Translations under genes and position numbers: made by a program
Notes under the pieces: generated by a model
Seen by the model: the letters and a program-made list of their open reading frames with translations, nothing else
The model's database searches: none
What the model was told of the DNA's origin: nothing
In this document: positions 13,453-23,122 of the stretch, in pieces
Numbering within the stretch: the first letter of the stretch is position 1
Layout: every line of letters starts with the position of its first letter
Source of the DNA: a virus
Reading direction: 5' to 3' (one strand)
Length of the DNA stretch: 55,725 nucleotides
Virus record (IMG/VR): IMGVR_UViG_3300046001_005126
Coordinates: 1-55,725 of that record

Positions 13453-16021
13453 CGGCGACGAATCACTGCTGGACGTGTTTGTCAACATTCGTCCGGATCC
13501 GAACTTTCAGGACATCATCCGCACGTCAGCGAATGAGGCAATTGCCGAGTACGCTCGCATCTTCTCCACAGCGTCCATCCCATCTCCAAGACTCGGCCCT
13601 CCGAATGTTAGTGGCGGCGGAACGGGAGGCGGAGGTGGGGGGAATGCTGGAGGCGGAGGAACTGGTGGCGGCGGTCGAGGAACGCTCGCCCAGGAATACC
13701 GTGACGCGGCCAGAGCCTTGGAAGATCTCCAGCGAAACCTGCGAACAGTCAGTCGAGAATCATCGCTGAGTGGGATTGTGCAGTTCGACGACGAGGTTAA
13801 GAGACTGCAGGACCAGTTGTCGGACTTGGTGCTGAATGTTCGCAGGCAGACTCAGGACAGAGACCTGCTTGGCATTCAGGCGAGCCTGCAGTACGTCGAA
13901 CCATTGCGGCAGGAGATTCTGCGAGTCTTCCAAGACGTGTCGAATCAAAGGCCGCTGAAGGAGCAGTTTGATCTGGAAGTCGGTCGCGGGCGCGAGGCAA
14001 TTAGCGAAGGCCGAATCACGAACAGGCTTGAGGCATCGCTGGTGCGTGGCTTGCCGTCTGCTGAGATTCGAAGAGCAATTGCGATTGTTCGGTCGGAGAT
14101 TGAACTTGCTGAAGCTGATGTTCGCCGACTGTCTGCAGCGTTCAACGGGACTTCTGAAAGCGTCGAAAACCTTTCTAACGCGACACAGATTCTTGCCCTG
14201 AGAAATCAGGAACTGAAGGAGGTCTATCAGCAGGCCCAGCAAGTATCTCAGTCGATGAATACACTGAGCAACAATGCATACCAGTTGGGGCAAGCATTTG
14301 AGGACTTCTCTGTTGGATTCAGTCTCAATGGGTTTGCTGGTGGTATTCGCGGCGCTGCGAACAACCTCGCATTCCTGCTGAATGATATGTCAAGGCTTGA
14401 GTCGGTCCAGAAAGCACTTCCGGCTGGATGGGCCAAGCAGCTTCCATTGATCGCTGGTATTGGTTCAGCGCTGGCGATTGTTGTTCTGCCGAAAATCGTC
14501 GAGTGGCTCGAGTCGCTGAATGATATCGAAGGCAAATTCGCAGACATTTCGGAAGAGTTAAGAACGTCATTCGAGGACATTGAGTTTGACGTTAAGTTCA
14601 ACACTGATAATGCCGCACTCGAGAGGGCGTTGGCGACATCCAGTTCAGTTCTGGACGTGCTAAGTCAGATTCGAGATCTTGATTTTGAGTCGAAGCAAAA
14701 AGGGAATGCGATCAAGGATTTGTTTGAGGGAATCAATCAGGGCACTCGATTCGAAGAGTCTGGATTGTCTCAGATAAACTCACTCGCAACTCAGTTTGAA
14801 AACGCGATTGCTGCACAAGACGCGATCCTTCAGGAAAAGGCAAGACGCCGCCGACAGCTTCGAAACGCTGACTTTCCGGTTCTGGAACCATTTACAGTTC
14901 TCGGTGAAGGATTTTCTGACTTAATCGGGTTTGGAACTGCTGAAGGAAATCTCGCATTAGTCAAAGAGTTGAAGACAACTCTTTTTACAATGCAGAGAGA
15001 AATAAACGCAGCCTCAGAAGAAGCACTGGGAGGACGAGGAACAGCAGAAACATTTGTGAGAGCCCAGAATTCAATAGCGACGTTCAGGAAGACGATCGCT
15101 GAGAATATTGGACTGCTTGATATGGCAGATGACAAAGCACTTGAGTCGTTCAATAACACAATCGGTGTTCTTGAAGAGGCTTTCAAGAAAAGTGAGGCGA
15201 TCGCCAGAGAGCAGGAGAACATCATTAACAACAGCCTCGAAATCGCATTCGGCGCTGCTACGGTGAAGGTCCGCGAACTTCAGGATCAGCTTGATCTGTC
15301 GAGAGCAGTCGCACTGAAAGTAAATGTCGACTTCGATCTTGATCTTTTGGCGTTGGACGCTCAGATAAACGAAGGCCGAAGCATTCTTACGGATTCGATC
15401 AAGGCAATTCGGGATGCTGTTCCTGCGACACCAGAGAGAGAGGCCGGAATAAAAGTTCTCGAGGAGGAGTTCCGTGTTCGTTCGTTGCTTTCTGTTGAGC
15501 AACTACAATCGACTAATCTCAAGGAGCGTGAGAAGATCGAGGAACGAATCCTTGAGATAAAAGAACGTCAGCGACAGTCGGCGAAGTTCACGAACCTTGA
15601 AGAGTTTGCAAGAAGTCTGCAGATCAACGCATTGTCAGGATCGGACGAAGAGAAGCGTCGAAAGAAAAGGCTCGCGGACCTTCAGGACGAACGAAATCAG
15701 AATCTTGAAGACTTCAAGAGAATCACTGAGGCCCGCGACTTAATCGAGAATGGAAGGGCGTTCGGCGATGTGGCTACTCGACAAAGAACTCTGGAAGGAA
15801 CAGGGACCGGATTCATGCCGTTCTTCCTTGAGATGGCTGCTAAGTATGCAGAGAATGCGATGGATCTGAAAAGAGCCGACGGAGGCCAAGCAAAGCCTGA
15901 AGAGATAAAGAACGCGATCTCAGAAGGAGTCAGAGAAGGTATGAAAGCCATCTCTGATGGTTTCGGAGGAAAGACTGTCGACGCGCTGGGTAAATTGAAG
16001 GGTGTAGCGGTGGCACAATGA
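13445..16021 (+). CDS. Tape measure protein
   Basis: 858 residues, the longest structural gene after the tail chaperones. GTG start, with AGGAG 11 bases before. Residues about 55-80 form a Gly-rich linker, followed by long alpha-helical coiled coil with regular charged heptads. A hydrophobic segment (L-P-L-I-A-G-I-G-S-A-L-A-I-V-V-L-P, about 332-352) fits the membrane segment common in tape measures, which set tail length and help DNA entry. At roughly 0.15 nm per residue it predicts a tail of about 130 nm. No lytic domain recognised. Confidence 0.85.
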   Translation: MADGDESLLDVFVNIRPDPNFQDIIRTSANEAIAEYARIFSTASIPSPRLGPPNVSGGGTGGGGGGNAGGGGTGGGGRGTLAQEYRDAARALEDLQRNLRTVSRESSLSGIVQFDDEVKRLQDQLSDLVLNVRRQTQDRDLLGIQASLQYVEPLRQEILRVFQDVSNQRPLKEQFDLEVGRGREAISEGRITNRLEASLVRGLPSAEIRRAIAIVRSEIELAEADVRRLSAAFNGTSESVENLSNATQILALRNQELKEVYQQAQQVSQSMNTLSNNAYQLGQAFEDFSVGFSLNGFAGGIRGAANNLAFLLNDMSRLESVQKALPAGWAKQLPLIAGIGSALAIVVLPKIVEWLESLNDIEGKFADISEELRTSFEDIEFDVKFNTDNAALERALATSSSVLDVLSQIRDLDFESKQKGNAIKDLFEGINQGTRFEESGLSQINSLATQFENAIAAQDAILQEKARRRRQLRNADFPVLEPFTVLGEGFSDLIGFGTAEGNLALVKELKTTLFTMQREINAASEEALGGRGTAETFVRAQNSIATFRKTIAENIGLLDMADDKALESFNNTIGVLEEAFKKSEAIAREQENIINNSLEIAFGAATVKVRELQDQLDLSRAVALKVNVDFDLDLLALDAQINEGRSILTDSIKAIRDAVPATPEREAGIKVLEEEFRVRSLLSVEQLQSTNLKEREKIEERILEIKERQRQSAKFTNLEEFARSLQINALSGSDEEKRRKKRLADLQDERNQNLEDFKRITEARDLIENGRAFGDVATRQRTLEGTGTGFMPFFLEMAAKYAENAMDLKRADGGQAKPEEIKNAISEGVREGMKAISDGFGGKTVDALGKLKGVAVAQ

Positions 16022-17217
16022 GCATGTACAACGATTACGATTTTGATGTCATCGCAGTTGATCCGTCTGGATTCCTGAGTTACCAGTCTGGTAAGGCATC
16101 ATCATCGCTGAAGTTTGTTATGTCCTGTGAGCATGCCGAGGAGTTCGCACTACGGCAGATGGGCAAATTCTGGACTTCCGCTGCGCCAAGTCCTGTGCTT
16201 CCTGTGCCGTTTCCATTCGACAACCTCACTGATCAGCCGCGAGGCTATGGGCGAATGAACCTTGTCGCAACAGGGTTTTCAATTGAGCCAGTGTCTGCCG
16301 CGTGCTTCGGCAACAATCTTAGCGCCCCGAGGGCTCCTGTTGGAGATCCTGCAGACATCGATACGATGGCTTTGTACTTCACTCCCTCTCCGGAACCAGA
16401 AGAGGAGCAGCCAGACAACTCCTGCTGCGAATGTATGGTGACTCTGACATACGAGGAGAATCCGTGTGACTGCTGCGGGTACGACCAGAATTCTTTGAGC
16501 CCAACGTATCGGCAGTGGGTCGCTAATGATGAGATCTTGCCGGGGACGTGCATTTCCGTTGAGAGAAATCCAGCCTACGAAATGCTGACGCTTCCGAACG
16601 GAAATCTAATCTGGAAAGATCTTCCATCATCGACAGAAGACGAGCAGATCGCAAGGCAGTTGAAATCTGATTCGTATGCGTACAAGATTATTCCAAAGGC
16701 TGACATCATCGTCAGTTGGCACAACGTCCCGGTCAGGAATATTTGTGCAATTGAAAACCACCTGAGAAACTTCAGGGGAACAGTAAACGACTTGGCATGG
16801 GGCGACGTGCTTCAGTGCGATGCGGCTCCAGTTGCTCCAACGGCATGCGGGTGTGGCCAGTACGAGCCAGAGACGATCATGTTCATCGACTATCAGGAAG
16901 ACAGATCAAGGAGGACCGATGCGTTTGGCGGAAACTTCCTGAACTCTGGCGACCCTGCAAATAACATGAATACGACGACTCTCAAGCTGATCTTCAAGCA
17001 GAAGCGAATTGAGATACCCAATTCAGAGACATACTCTGACAGCAACGGCTGTCCTGACGATAATGACGAAGCCTATGGATGGAACCATCTGTTCTTCGAC
17101 AGAAACACTGAAGACGACTCTCCTGGCGAATGGATGCGTGTCGCCGTTGACAACGCAACAGAAGATCCGCTCTTTCCGCTAAAATCATTCTCTGACATAT
17201 TCTACCCAGTCCTATGA
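16018..17217 (+). CDS. Distal tail / tail-tip protein, Cys-rich
   Basis: 399 residues, starting on an ATGA overlap with the tape measure, in the position of the distal tail protein. Beta-rich, with many aromatic residues. It holds unusual cysteine clusters, N-S-C-C-E-C-M near 140 and N-P-C-D-C-C-G-Y near 152, plus A-C-G-C-G later, which could form disulfides or metal sites in the tip. The stop overlaps the next gene. Function from position; no motif recognised. Confidence 0.65.
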   Translation: MSMYNDYDFDVIAVDPSGFLSYQSGKASSSLKFVMSCEHAEEFALRQMGKFWTSAAPSPVLPVPFPFDNLTDQPRGYGRMNLVATGFSIEPVSAACFGNNLSAPRAPVGDPADIDTMALYFTPSPEPEEEQPDNSCCECMVTLTYEENPCDCCGYDQNSLSPTYRQWVANDEILPGTCISVERNPAYEMLTLPNGNLIWKDLPSSTEDEQIARQLKSDSYAYKIIPKADIIVSWHNVPVRNICAIENHLRNFRGTVNDLAWGDVLQCDAAPVAPTACGCGQYEPETIMFIDYQEDRSRRTDAFGGNFLNSGDPANNMNTTTLKLIFKQKRIEIPNSETYSDSNGCPDDNDEAYGWNHLFFDRNTEDDSPGEWMRVAVDNATEDPLFPLKSFSDIFYPVL

Positions 17218-18947
17218 CAACACCAAAGCGATGGACTCCCGGAGATCCGATCACCGCTGAACGCCTAAACGCGACGATCAGCGAATCTGTTCGTCCGCGC
17301 CGAGACATTTCACTTGGTAATGGGTCATCGCTGGTCAATGAAACTCTTGGGAACCAGTCGGCCACTGAGAGGCACCAGCAGATAAAACTGGTTGTCGCTG
17401 TGACGGACTTCGCGATTTCCGGGACTCCGACAGACATCGCAGCATGGCCCGACGACATTCCGTCCGGACTGGTTAAAGAAGTCCGACTGAACCGCAGGTC
17501 AGGAACTCATGGGCAAGACGACTCTAATAAATCCTTCCGCGCCTACGACGCTGTCGGCGGATTAAATGGAGGGATTTGCCAGACGGGGACAACCACAAAC
17601 CCTGCCAGCGAGTCATCGACAACGGCAGCCAGCAAGTTGGCATGTGACGTTTTTTATGTCTTGTTCAATACAGCATCAAAGAGATGGGAAGTCATTGAGG
17701 CTGGCGGGCGCACCCATGAAATCTGGTTCACTATTGACGAGGTGCAGAGAGAACAGGAATGCGAAACAACCCTGATTGTCCGGCCAACTTACTACACAGG
17801 GGGATGCTCTACAGGGATTCCCGGCGAGGATCAGGACGGGCTGATCACTGTCACAGACCCATTCAGAACTCTGGAACAATACTCGGAAGAGTTTCTACTT
17901 GCTGCGACAGGACGTGCAACGTGGATGTATCCACGCACTGGCAACGGTTCCAGTAGTTCATCCGCTGAATCAACGAGCAGTTCTTCAGGTGGTGAGTGCG
18001 ATCCAGTCTGGATCGTGGACATTATCTACGAAGCTGTAATATGTGCTTCGTCGAGTTCATCATCGAGTAGTTCGTCATCCAGCAGCAGTTCGTCCTCAAG
18101 TAGTTCGTCCTCAAGTAGTTCTGCATCCAGTTCTGCATCCAGTTCTGCATCCAGTTCTGCATCCAGTTCTGCATCCAGTTCTGCATCCAGTTCTGCATCC
18201 AGTTCTGCATCCAGTTCTGCATCCAGTTCTGCGTCCAGTTCTGCGTCAAGTTCTGCGTCAAGTTCTGCGTCAAGTTCTGCGTCAAGTTCTGCGTCAAGTT
18301 CTGCGTCTGCTTCTGCGTCTGCGTCTGCATCCGGAAGCAGTTCGTCATCCGGAAGCAGTTCTGCATCCAGTAGCAGTTCGTCATCCAGCAGTTCAGCATC
18401 CAGCAGTTCAGCATCCAGCAGTTCAGCATCTAGCAGTTCAGAATCTGATTCTGTGTCTGGTTCGGTGTCTGGTTCGGTGTCTGGTTCGGCGTCTGGTTCG
18501 GCGTCTGGTTCGGCGTCCAGCAGTAGTTCGGCGTCCAGTAGCAGTTCGTCATCCAGCAGTTCAGCATCCAGCAGTTCAGCATCCAGCAGTTCAGCATCCA
18601 GCAGTTCAGCATCCAGCAGTTCAGCATCCAGCAGTTCAGCATCCAGCAGTTCAGGATCTGATTCGGTGTCTGATTCGGTGTCTGGTTCGGTGTCTGGTTC
18701 GGTGTCTAGTTCGGTGTCTGGTTCGGAGTCCAGCAGTAGTTCGGCATCCAGCAGTAGTTCGGCATCCAGTTCGGCATCCGCATCCAGTTCGGCATCCGCA
18801 TCCAGTTCGGCGTCTTCCGAATCCGGATCATCTGACTCATCGGCAAGTTGCAATCTTGTTTTGATAGACGTAACTTTCGACTCCGTGACGTGTTCGCTGG
18901 TAAAGACGTTCTGCAACCTGACTACAGGCGAAATAACAACAGGGTAG
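17214..18947 (+). CDS. Ser-rich repeat tail protein (fibre/receptor candidate)
   Basis: 577 residues. Residues 1-275 are ordinary polar/beta sequence (starting T-T-P-K-R-W-T-P-G-D-P-I-T-A-E-R-L-N, a start common in phage tail-tip proteins). Residues about 278-540 are almost only Ser, Ala, Gly, Val and Asp/Glu repeats. A short Cys-bearing C-terminus (N-L-V-L-I-D-V-T-F-D-S-V-T-C) follows and mirrors the I-V-D-I-I-Y-E-A-V-I-C stretch before the tract, so the tract may separate two copies of a small beta motif. A Ser-rich stalk is an ideal O-glycosylation target, and the following operon is full of glycosyltransferase-like genes. Inference: a glycosylated tail fibre. Confidence 0.65.
   Translation: MTTPKRWTPGDPITAERLNATISESVRPRRDISLGNGSSLVNETLGNQSATERHQQIKLVVAVTDFAISGTPTDIAAWPDDIPSGLVKEVRLNRRSGTHGQDDSNKSFRAYDAVGGLNGGICQTGTTTNPASESSTTAASKLACDVFYVLFNTASKRWEVIEAGGRTHEIWFTIDEVQREQECETTLIVRPTYYTGGCSTGIPGEDQDGLITVTDPFRTLEQYSEEFLLAATGRATWMYPRTGNGSSSSSAESTSSSSGGECDPVWIVDIIYEAVICASSSSSSSSSSSSSSSSSSSSSSSSSASSSASSSASSSASSSASSSASSSASSSASSSASSSASSSASSSASSSASSSASSSASSSASASASASASGSSSSSGSSSASSSSSSSSSSASSSSASSSSASSSSESDSVSGSVSGSVSGSASGSASGSASSSSSASSSSSSSSSSASSSSASSSSASSSSASSSSASSSSASSSSGSDSVSDSVSGSVSGSVSSSVSGSESSSSSASSSSSASSSASASSSASASSSASSESGSSDSSASCNLVLIDVTFDSVTCSLVKTFCNLTTGEITTG
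18046..18833 (+). repeat. Low-complexity coding repeats (Ser/Ala/Gly stalk)
   Basis: About 790 bp of short direct repeats inside the 577-residue gene: a poly-Ser block (18046-18116); about sixteen 12-bp units encoding S-A-S-S (18117-18310, with a third-base switch from GCATCC to GCGTCA midway); 15-bp S-S-S-A-S units near 18380-18430 and 18550-18650; and 12-bp S-G-S-V or S-G-S-A units near 18440-18510 and 18660-18730. Units of this kind expand and contract by slippage, so stalk length probably varies between isolates. Confidence 0.95.
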
Positions 18948-19442
18948 ATGGATATGAGTTCGGGTTCGAGTTCATCATACTGCCATTGCTGCAACAACTG
19001 TATCTGTGGTCGTCCAGTGGGAGATATCTTGCGGGTGCTGTGGTCATCAGGAAACGGCACGCATGGCTCAGCAGCGAGAGAGTTTCTCATTTACTACGGA
19101 ATGCACGATGAGCCTGGGATCACGTGTTCCCCATTCTCACCAGACCCATTCCCGGGTTACCGTGGGAGTGTTTCTGGGACGTTCCCATTGCCAATGGGCG
19201 GAACAAGAGGCGACACTCTGGAAGTGATTTTAGTGTGTCAATGCATCGGGTGTGAGTTTTGCATATATTATCGGTGGGTAAACGATGATGCTTATCCTAC
19301 CTGGCAAGTGGTTCCTTACACCATTCTCACGTGTGACTGCCCTGCGGTCTTAGACGTGATCGGTGGTTTCACTGAAGGTAACTCTTGGGGGTATCAGGTC
19401 AGCGATGTCACTGTTTACGAGCTTGAAAGCAACTGTTTATGA
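18948..19442 (+). CDS. Cys-rich virion-like protein with Ser-rich start, 164 aa
   Basis: Starts directly after the Ser-rich gene; the N-terminus M-S-S-G-S-S-S-S (the better ATG may be 18954) is followed by Y-C-H-C-C-N-N-C-I-C-G, six cysteines in eleven residues. The rest is beta-like with more cysteines (V-C-Q-C-I-G-C-E-F-C, L-T-C-D-C). Probably a small tail or stalk-cap protein stabilised by disulfides or metal. No family recognised. Confidence 0.55.
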   Translation: MDMSSGSSSSYCHCCNNCICGRPVGDILRVLWSSGNGTHGSAAREFLIYYGMHDEPGITCSPFSPDPFPGYRGSVSGTFPLPMGGTRGDTLEVILVCQCIGCEFCIYYRWVNDDAYPTWQVVPYTILTCDCPAVLDVIGGFTEGNSWGYQVSDVTVYELESNCL

Positions 19443-19594
19443 GACGCCTTCTGCTTGTTCTGTTGATTCCAATTGTGTCGCAATTTGGAGTCCACTATTT
19501 CCGAATATTCGCTAAGGCAATTGGCGAGGCATCGGTCAACCAGTGGAAACAAGTGATGGTCGAAAACATTGAGAAGGAATTCCCTCGTGAGTGA
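19439..19594 (+). CDS. Small membrane-anchored protein, 51 aa
   Basis: Short frame with ATGA overlap to the previous gene and an 8-base overlap with the next. The N-terminus M-R-R-L-L-L-V-L-L-I-P-I-V-S-Q is a signal anchor, and the remainder is amphipathic and charged. It separates the structural genes from the glycosylation cassette. Role unknown; it could tether the following enzymes at the membrane. Confidence 0.5.
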   Translation: MRRLLLVLLIPIVSQFGVHYFRIFAKAIGEASVNQWKQVMVENIEKEFPRE

Positions 19595-22223
19595 TTGCCA
19601 GTGCGAACTGACCGGATTTTGTAAGGTGCGAAACATCGCAATGAAGCGAACGCATCAAATGATTTGCCGGGAGAATAAGCATCGCATGGACGCAATTCTG
19701 GCTGGCGAGCACACTAAAAGTCACGACGAAAACAACCAAGAAAAAGTGAAAGGTGTCGGAACAGTTCTGTCGTCAATCTTCAAAACTATTGGGATTGAAT
19801 CGTCGGAAACTTGTAATTGCAGGCGATATGCAGTGGAGATGGATCGACGAGGGACGAAGTGGTGTCTTGAAAACATAGACACAATCGTAGGATGGCTGCA
19901 AGAAGAAGCTGTCGCAAGAAAACTGGTGTTCTTTCGTGCTGGTGTAAAGATTGCCTTGTATTCATTACTTAAAAGCTATTCGATATTTGAAAAGGTTCGT
20001 CCGGACAGCGGCGAGGACAGCAGGGTCTTCAGCAGGCGAGACGACGAATGGGCAGTCGCAGTCACGGCAGCACCGCGAGCCGGAGAGTACACTCTTGCCA
20101 AATGCCTGCAGTCAATAATTGCGGCTGGCTGGAGCGACCCTATTGTCTTCGCAGAGCCTGGCATCGAGGTGCCTGAAGGAATAACCACATTCCACAACCC
20201 AGAACGTCGAGGCTGCTTTCACAACTGGCTTCACAGTGCAAAATGGGCACTTGAGAATACGCAAGCTGAAATGATCCTGTGCGTTCAGGACGACTCTCTG
20301 TTCCACCCGGACAGCAGGCAGTTCACCGAGGATCACTGCTTGTGGCCCAGTGATGACACTGGGATTGTCAGTCTCTACACTGCCTCGCACTACCAAAGCG
20401 AAAAAGGGGCGATGAAAGCAGTTGGGATTAACGAAGTCTACACGGGCGTATGGTGGGGCACTTGTGCTGTCGTTTGGAGGAGATCAGCACTTGAGGCAGT
20501 GGTCAGCCATGAAATAACAAAGAACTGGCTGGGTATTTCACCACGGAAACAGGCTGATGAAACCCATAACCCTAAACTGCGAGCAAAAAGGGTCGCTGAT
20601 TATTTTGAAGGAAGAAAAAAGCAGCCGCACCTAATCAACAACAGTGACTACGTCGCTGGGCATGTTCTCAACCTGCTTGGCTTCAGGAAGTTCTTTGTAG
20701 ACCCATCCCCAGTATCACACATTGCCAAAGTCTCAACAATAAATCACGGAGGGAATAGCGGCAAGAGGAATTGCGCACGATGTGCAGACCATAAAAAACC
20801 ACTCATGTCTCAGGTTGGGACAGTTATCAACAGGATTGAAAAGGAAGAAGACATTATGGCATCAGGAAGAGGACCAAGGCCAGCAGGAGCGTCGCTAATC
20901 ATAACTCCGGGACCATCAGTTGGCGCTGTGCCGAAACATACGTTTCTGATAAGGACTTCGTTTCGAGATCCAATAGTGTCGGCCTACAGATGGAACGTCA
21001 CTCAGCATACGTTGCTCAAGTCGCTCGCATCTCAAAACAACAAAGACTTTGAGATTCAACTCATCTGTGGAGATGATGACCCGCTGCGTGAAGTGAAGTT
21101 AGCGGCATTCAGTGAAGTTGCCCCGACAACAATTGCCCCGAAGGACTGGTACAACCAGCCACACGACGGGGTGTGGAGAAGAACAACCCGAGTCGATGAC
21201 GACGACATGCTGTCGATCCGGTTCGTAGAGCTTCTGGCAGAGCAGCCGTTTGACGGAACCGAATGTCTATTCAACTTCCCGATCGGATGCCTATGGTCAG
21301 AGGGGGTGTCACATCGCTGGAATTACCCAGTGAATCAGTTCATTACCATTCAGACGAACACGCGACTGACTCCGTATCATTTTGCGCATCAATACTATCA
21401 GCAACTCCTGCCTGTTGTTGTCGTGACCGAGGAGATCCACTGGATGTGGATCAGGCACCACGGGGTACTCAGTGGGGCAACACCGGGAGCAATTCCGAAG
21501 CGGTTTACGCATGGCGTGATACAGACAAACGCAAGTCTGTTTCCGTACGACTTTGCCACCATCAAGACTGCTCTAGTCCATGATCAGTCGGCGGTCGTGA
21601 AGGTTTTGGAGTTGCGGGCGAAGTACGGACGAGTTGACAAAGATGTACTCAACATCTGCGCAAACGCGACGACTGATGAGTTAACAACACTTGCAGCGAC
21701 TTACGGAACTGACAAAGGTGTCACTGGGACTACAGACAAAAACCATCAGTACACGCTGGTCTACGATCGCCTGTTTAAGGGGATGCGAGACCAGGTCGAA
21801 CACGTCCTTGAATTCGGCGTGGGCACCGGCGCAAGTCTTCGAATGTGGGCAGACTATTTCCCTAAAGCGATGATTCACGGGCTGGACGTTAAGCGAAGAA
21901 GTGTGCCACATCCTCGGATCGTAACACACAGGTTTAACTCCATCACCCCGCTTGACACACACTTCAAGTTCTCATTGGTGATTGACGACGCGAGTCACAT
22001 ATCGAGTCACCAAAGAGTCATGTTCGAACTGCACAGCAAACATGTCAAGCCAGGAGGGTTCTATATAATTGAAGACCTTCATGCCTGCAGACTGGGTGGC
22101 AAGTATTTAAACGAATCTCCTTCAATGCTTGAAACATGCCGTCTGTGGGTGTCTACTCCGCCATTCGGATGGACGTGCCAGCTTTACGGCGACCAGTTGT
22201 GCATACTGCAGAAAGATGAATAG
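19587..22223 (+). CDS. Trifunctional glycosyltransferase-glycosyltransferase-methyltransferase
   Basis: 878 residues from a GTG at 19587. Four parts. First, a Cys/His-rich N-terminus (C4, C6, C12, H and C near 24-27, then C-N-C near 76 and M-D-R..W-C-L-E-N-I-D-T-I-V-G-W-L), a domain I associate with planctomycetal phages. Second, a GT-A-like domain (about 154-325) with V-Q-D-D-S-L-F-H-P-D near 234. Third, another GT-like domain (about 451-661) with R-V-D-D-D-D-M-L near 536. Fourth, a class I methyltransferase (about 698-878) with Y-G-T-D-K, then E-F-G-V-G-T-G-A-S near 742, like antibiotic-sugar O-methyltransferases. The two GT parts resemble, in the same order, the separate genes at 29495 and 30267. 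Donor and acceptor unknown. Confidence 0.75.
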   Translation: MSDCQCELTGFCKVRNIAMKRTHQMICRENKHRMDAILAGEHTKSHDENNQEKVKGVGTVLSSIFKTIGIESSETCNCRRYAVEMDRRGTKWCLENIDTIVGWLQEEAVARKLVFFRAGVKIALYSLLKSYSIFEKVRPDSGEDSRVFSRRDDEWAVAVTAAPRAGEYTLAKCLQSIIAAGWSDPIVFAEPGIEVPEGITTFHNPERRGCFHNWLHSAKWALENTQAEMILCVQDDSLFHPDSRQFTEDHCLWPSDDTGIVSLYTASHYQSEKGAMKAVGINEVYTGVWWGTCAVVWRRSALEAVVSHEITKNWLGISPRKQADETHNPKLRAKRVADYFEGRKKQPHLINNSDYVAGHVLNLLGFRKFFVDPSPVSHIAKVSTINHGGNSGKRNCARCADHKKPLMSQVGTVINRIEKEEDIMASGRGPRPAGASLIITPGPSVGAVPKHTFLIRTSFRDPIVSAYRWNVTQHTLLKSLASQNNKDFEIQLICGDDDPLREVKLAAFSEVAPTTIAPKDWYNQPHDGVWRRTTRVDDDDMLSIRFVELLAEQPFDGTECLFNFPIGCLWSEGVSHRWNYPVNQFITIQTNTRLTPYHFAHQYYQQLLPVVVVTEEIHWMWIRHHGVLSGATPGAIPKRFTHGVIQTNASLFPYDFATIKTALVHDQSAVVKVLELRAKYGRVDKDVLNICANATTDELTTLAATYGTDKGVTGTTDKNHQYTLVYDRLFKGMRDQVEHVLEFGVGTGASLRMWADYFPKAMIHGLDVKRRSVPHPRIVTHRFNSITPLDTHFKFSLVIDDASHISSHQRVMFELHSKHVKPGGFYIIEDLHACRLGGKYLNESPSMLETCRLWVSTPPFGWTCQLYGDQLCILQKDE

Positions 22224-22990
22224 TGGAAGACATAAACGCAGTTGCTGCCATGAAGACGTACAGCAGCGACGATAACGCTTCTGATCGCGAAGACATTCAC
22301 AGGGCAATCAACACATACCAGAATACATGTGGCTTGCCGCTGCATGTGTTCGACGATAGTTCATGCCCGACGTATGTCGAGTATTTGATGGGATTCAAGG
22401 GCGTTTTTCTTCACAAACATGGGGAGAATGTCGGGCCAACTGAGAACAGCAATCGCTGTATGAGTCTGTTCAAACAGTATCACGAGATCGATGCGTTAAT
22501 CCTGCTGGATGACGATATCGAGTTCCTGAAGCCTGGCTGGTCAGACCTATACCTCAATGCACTCTCAGACGAAGTTCAGCTACTGTCATTCAATGACAAA
22601 GAAATCACGCAGTCACCCGGTGTCCCGCACGGCAACTACTCACTTTCGCAATGGAGTTGTGGAGTTTGCGTGACATTGACGCGGCAATGCTGGATGAAAG
22701 CTGGAATGTATGGACCATTCCCGGAAAAGTATGGATGGTGCCATATAGAGTACAACTGGCGATGTGCGTTACTGGGGCTCATCCCAATGGATGGGTTCTA
22801 TGACGTACCTGGAATCCATAACTACATTAAGATTTCCTCTTACTTAGGAAGCGAAGAAAAGCTGCGTCAAATCGCAGTCAACTGGTCATCAGAAACAGTT
22901 CAGTTGACTGTAGATAAATACTTCGCAGGAGATCAGGAGAGATGGGATAAATTAAAGAAAATCAATCAACCACTGCGGCCAGTTAGGTAG
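22223..22990 (+). CDS. Glycosyltransferase-like protein (GT-A fold), 255 aa
   Basis: GTG start one base from the previous stop. A nucleotide-sugar type domain: L-L-D-D-D-I-E-F-L-K-P-G-W near 93-105 provides the Asp triad expected to hold the divalent metal, and W-C-H-I-E-Y-N-W-R-C near 175 may hold the catalytic acid region. Similar in pattern to family-2 glycosyltransferases of phage and bacterial surface loci. No signal peptide. Part of the coupled cassette; target unknown. Confidence 0.7.
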   Translation: MEDINAVAAMKTYSSDDNASDREDIHRAINTYQNTCGLPLHVFDDSSCPTYVEYLMGFKGVFLHKHGENVGPTENSNRCMSLFKQYHEIDALILLDDDIEFLKPGWSDLYLNALSDEVQLLSFNDKEITQSPGVPHGNYSLSQWSCGVCVTLTRQCWMKAGMYGPFPEKYGWCHIEYNWRCALLGLIPMDGFYDVPGIHNYIKISSYLGSEEKLRQIAVNWSSETVQLTVDKYFAGDQERWDKLKKINQPLRPVR

Positions 22991-23122
22991 CTACATCAGA
23001 ATCACCTCGCACGATTGCAGGACCGCAGAGAGGGACAGGCAGGCTGGCATCAACGGGTTATCAGAGCAAGTCCAATCATCTCTAAGCAAATACACTGCGA
23101 TGAGGCTGGAGGCAGGCATAGC

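Noticed and set aside
18117-18310. Regular short repeats considered as a CRISPR array
   Set aside because: Units of 12 bp with no spacers, in frame with a protein. No cas genes in the window.
18043-18864. Second plus-strand open frame of 273 codons across the Ser-rich tract
   Set aside because: Also an effect of the 12- and 15-bp repeats; begins and ends with the tract and has no start signal.
18026-19090. Long minus-strand frame of 354 codons with D-A-E-L repeats
   Set aside because: It is the reverse complement of the Ser-rich repeats; such repeats leave all frames open. No ribosome site, and it opposes a coupled operon.
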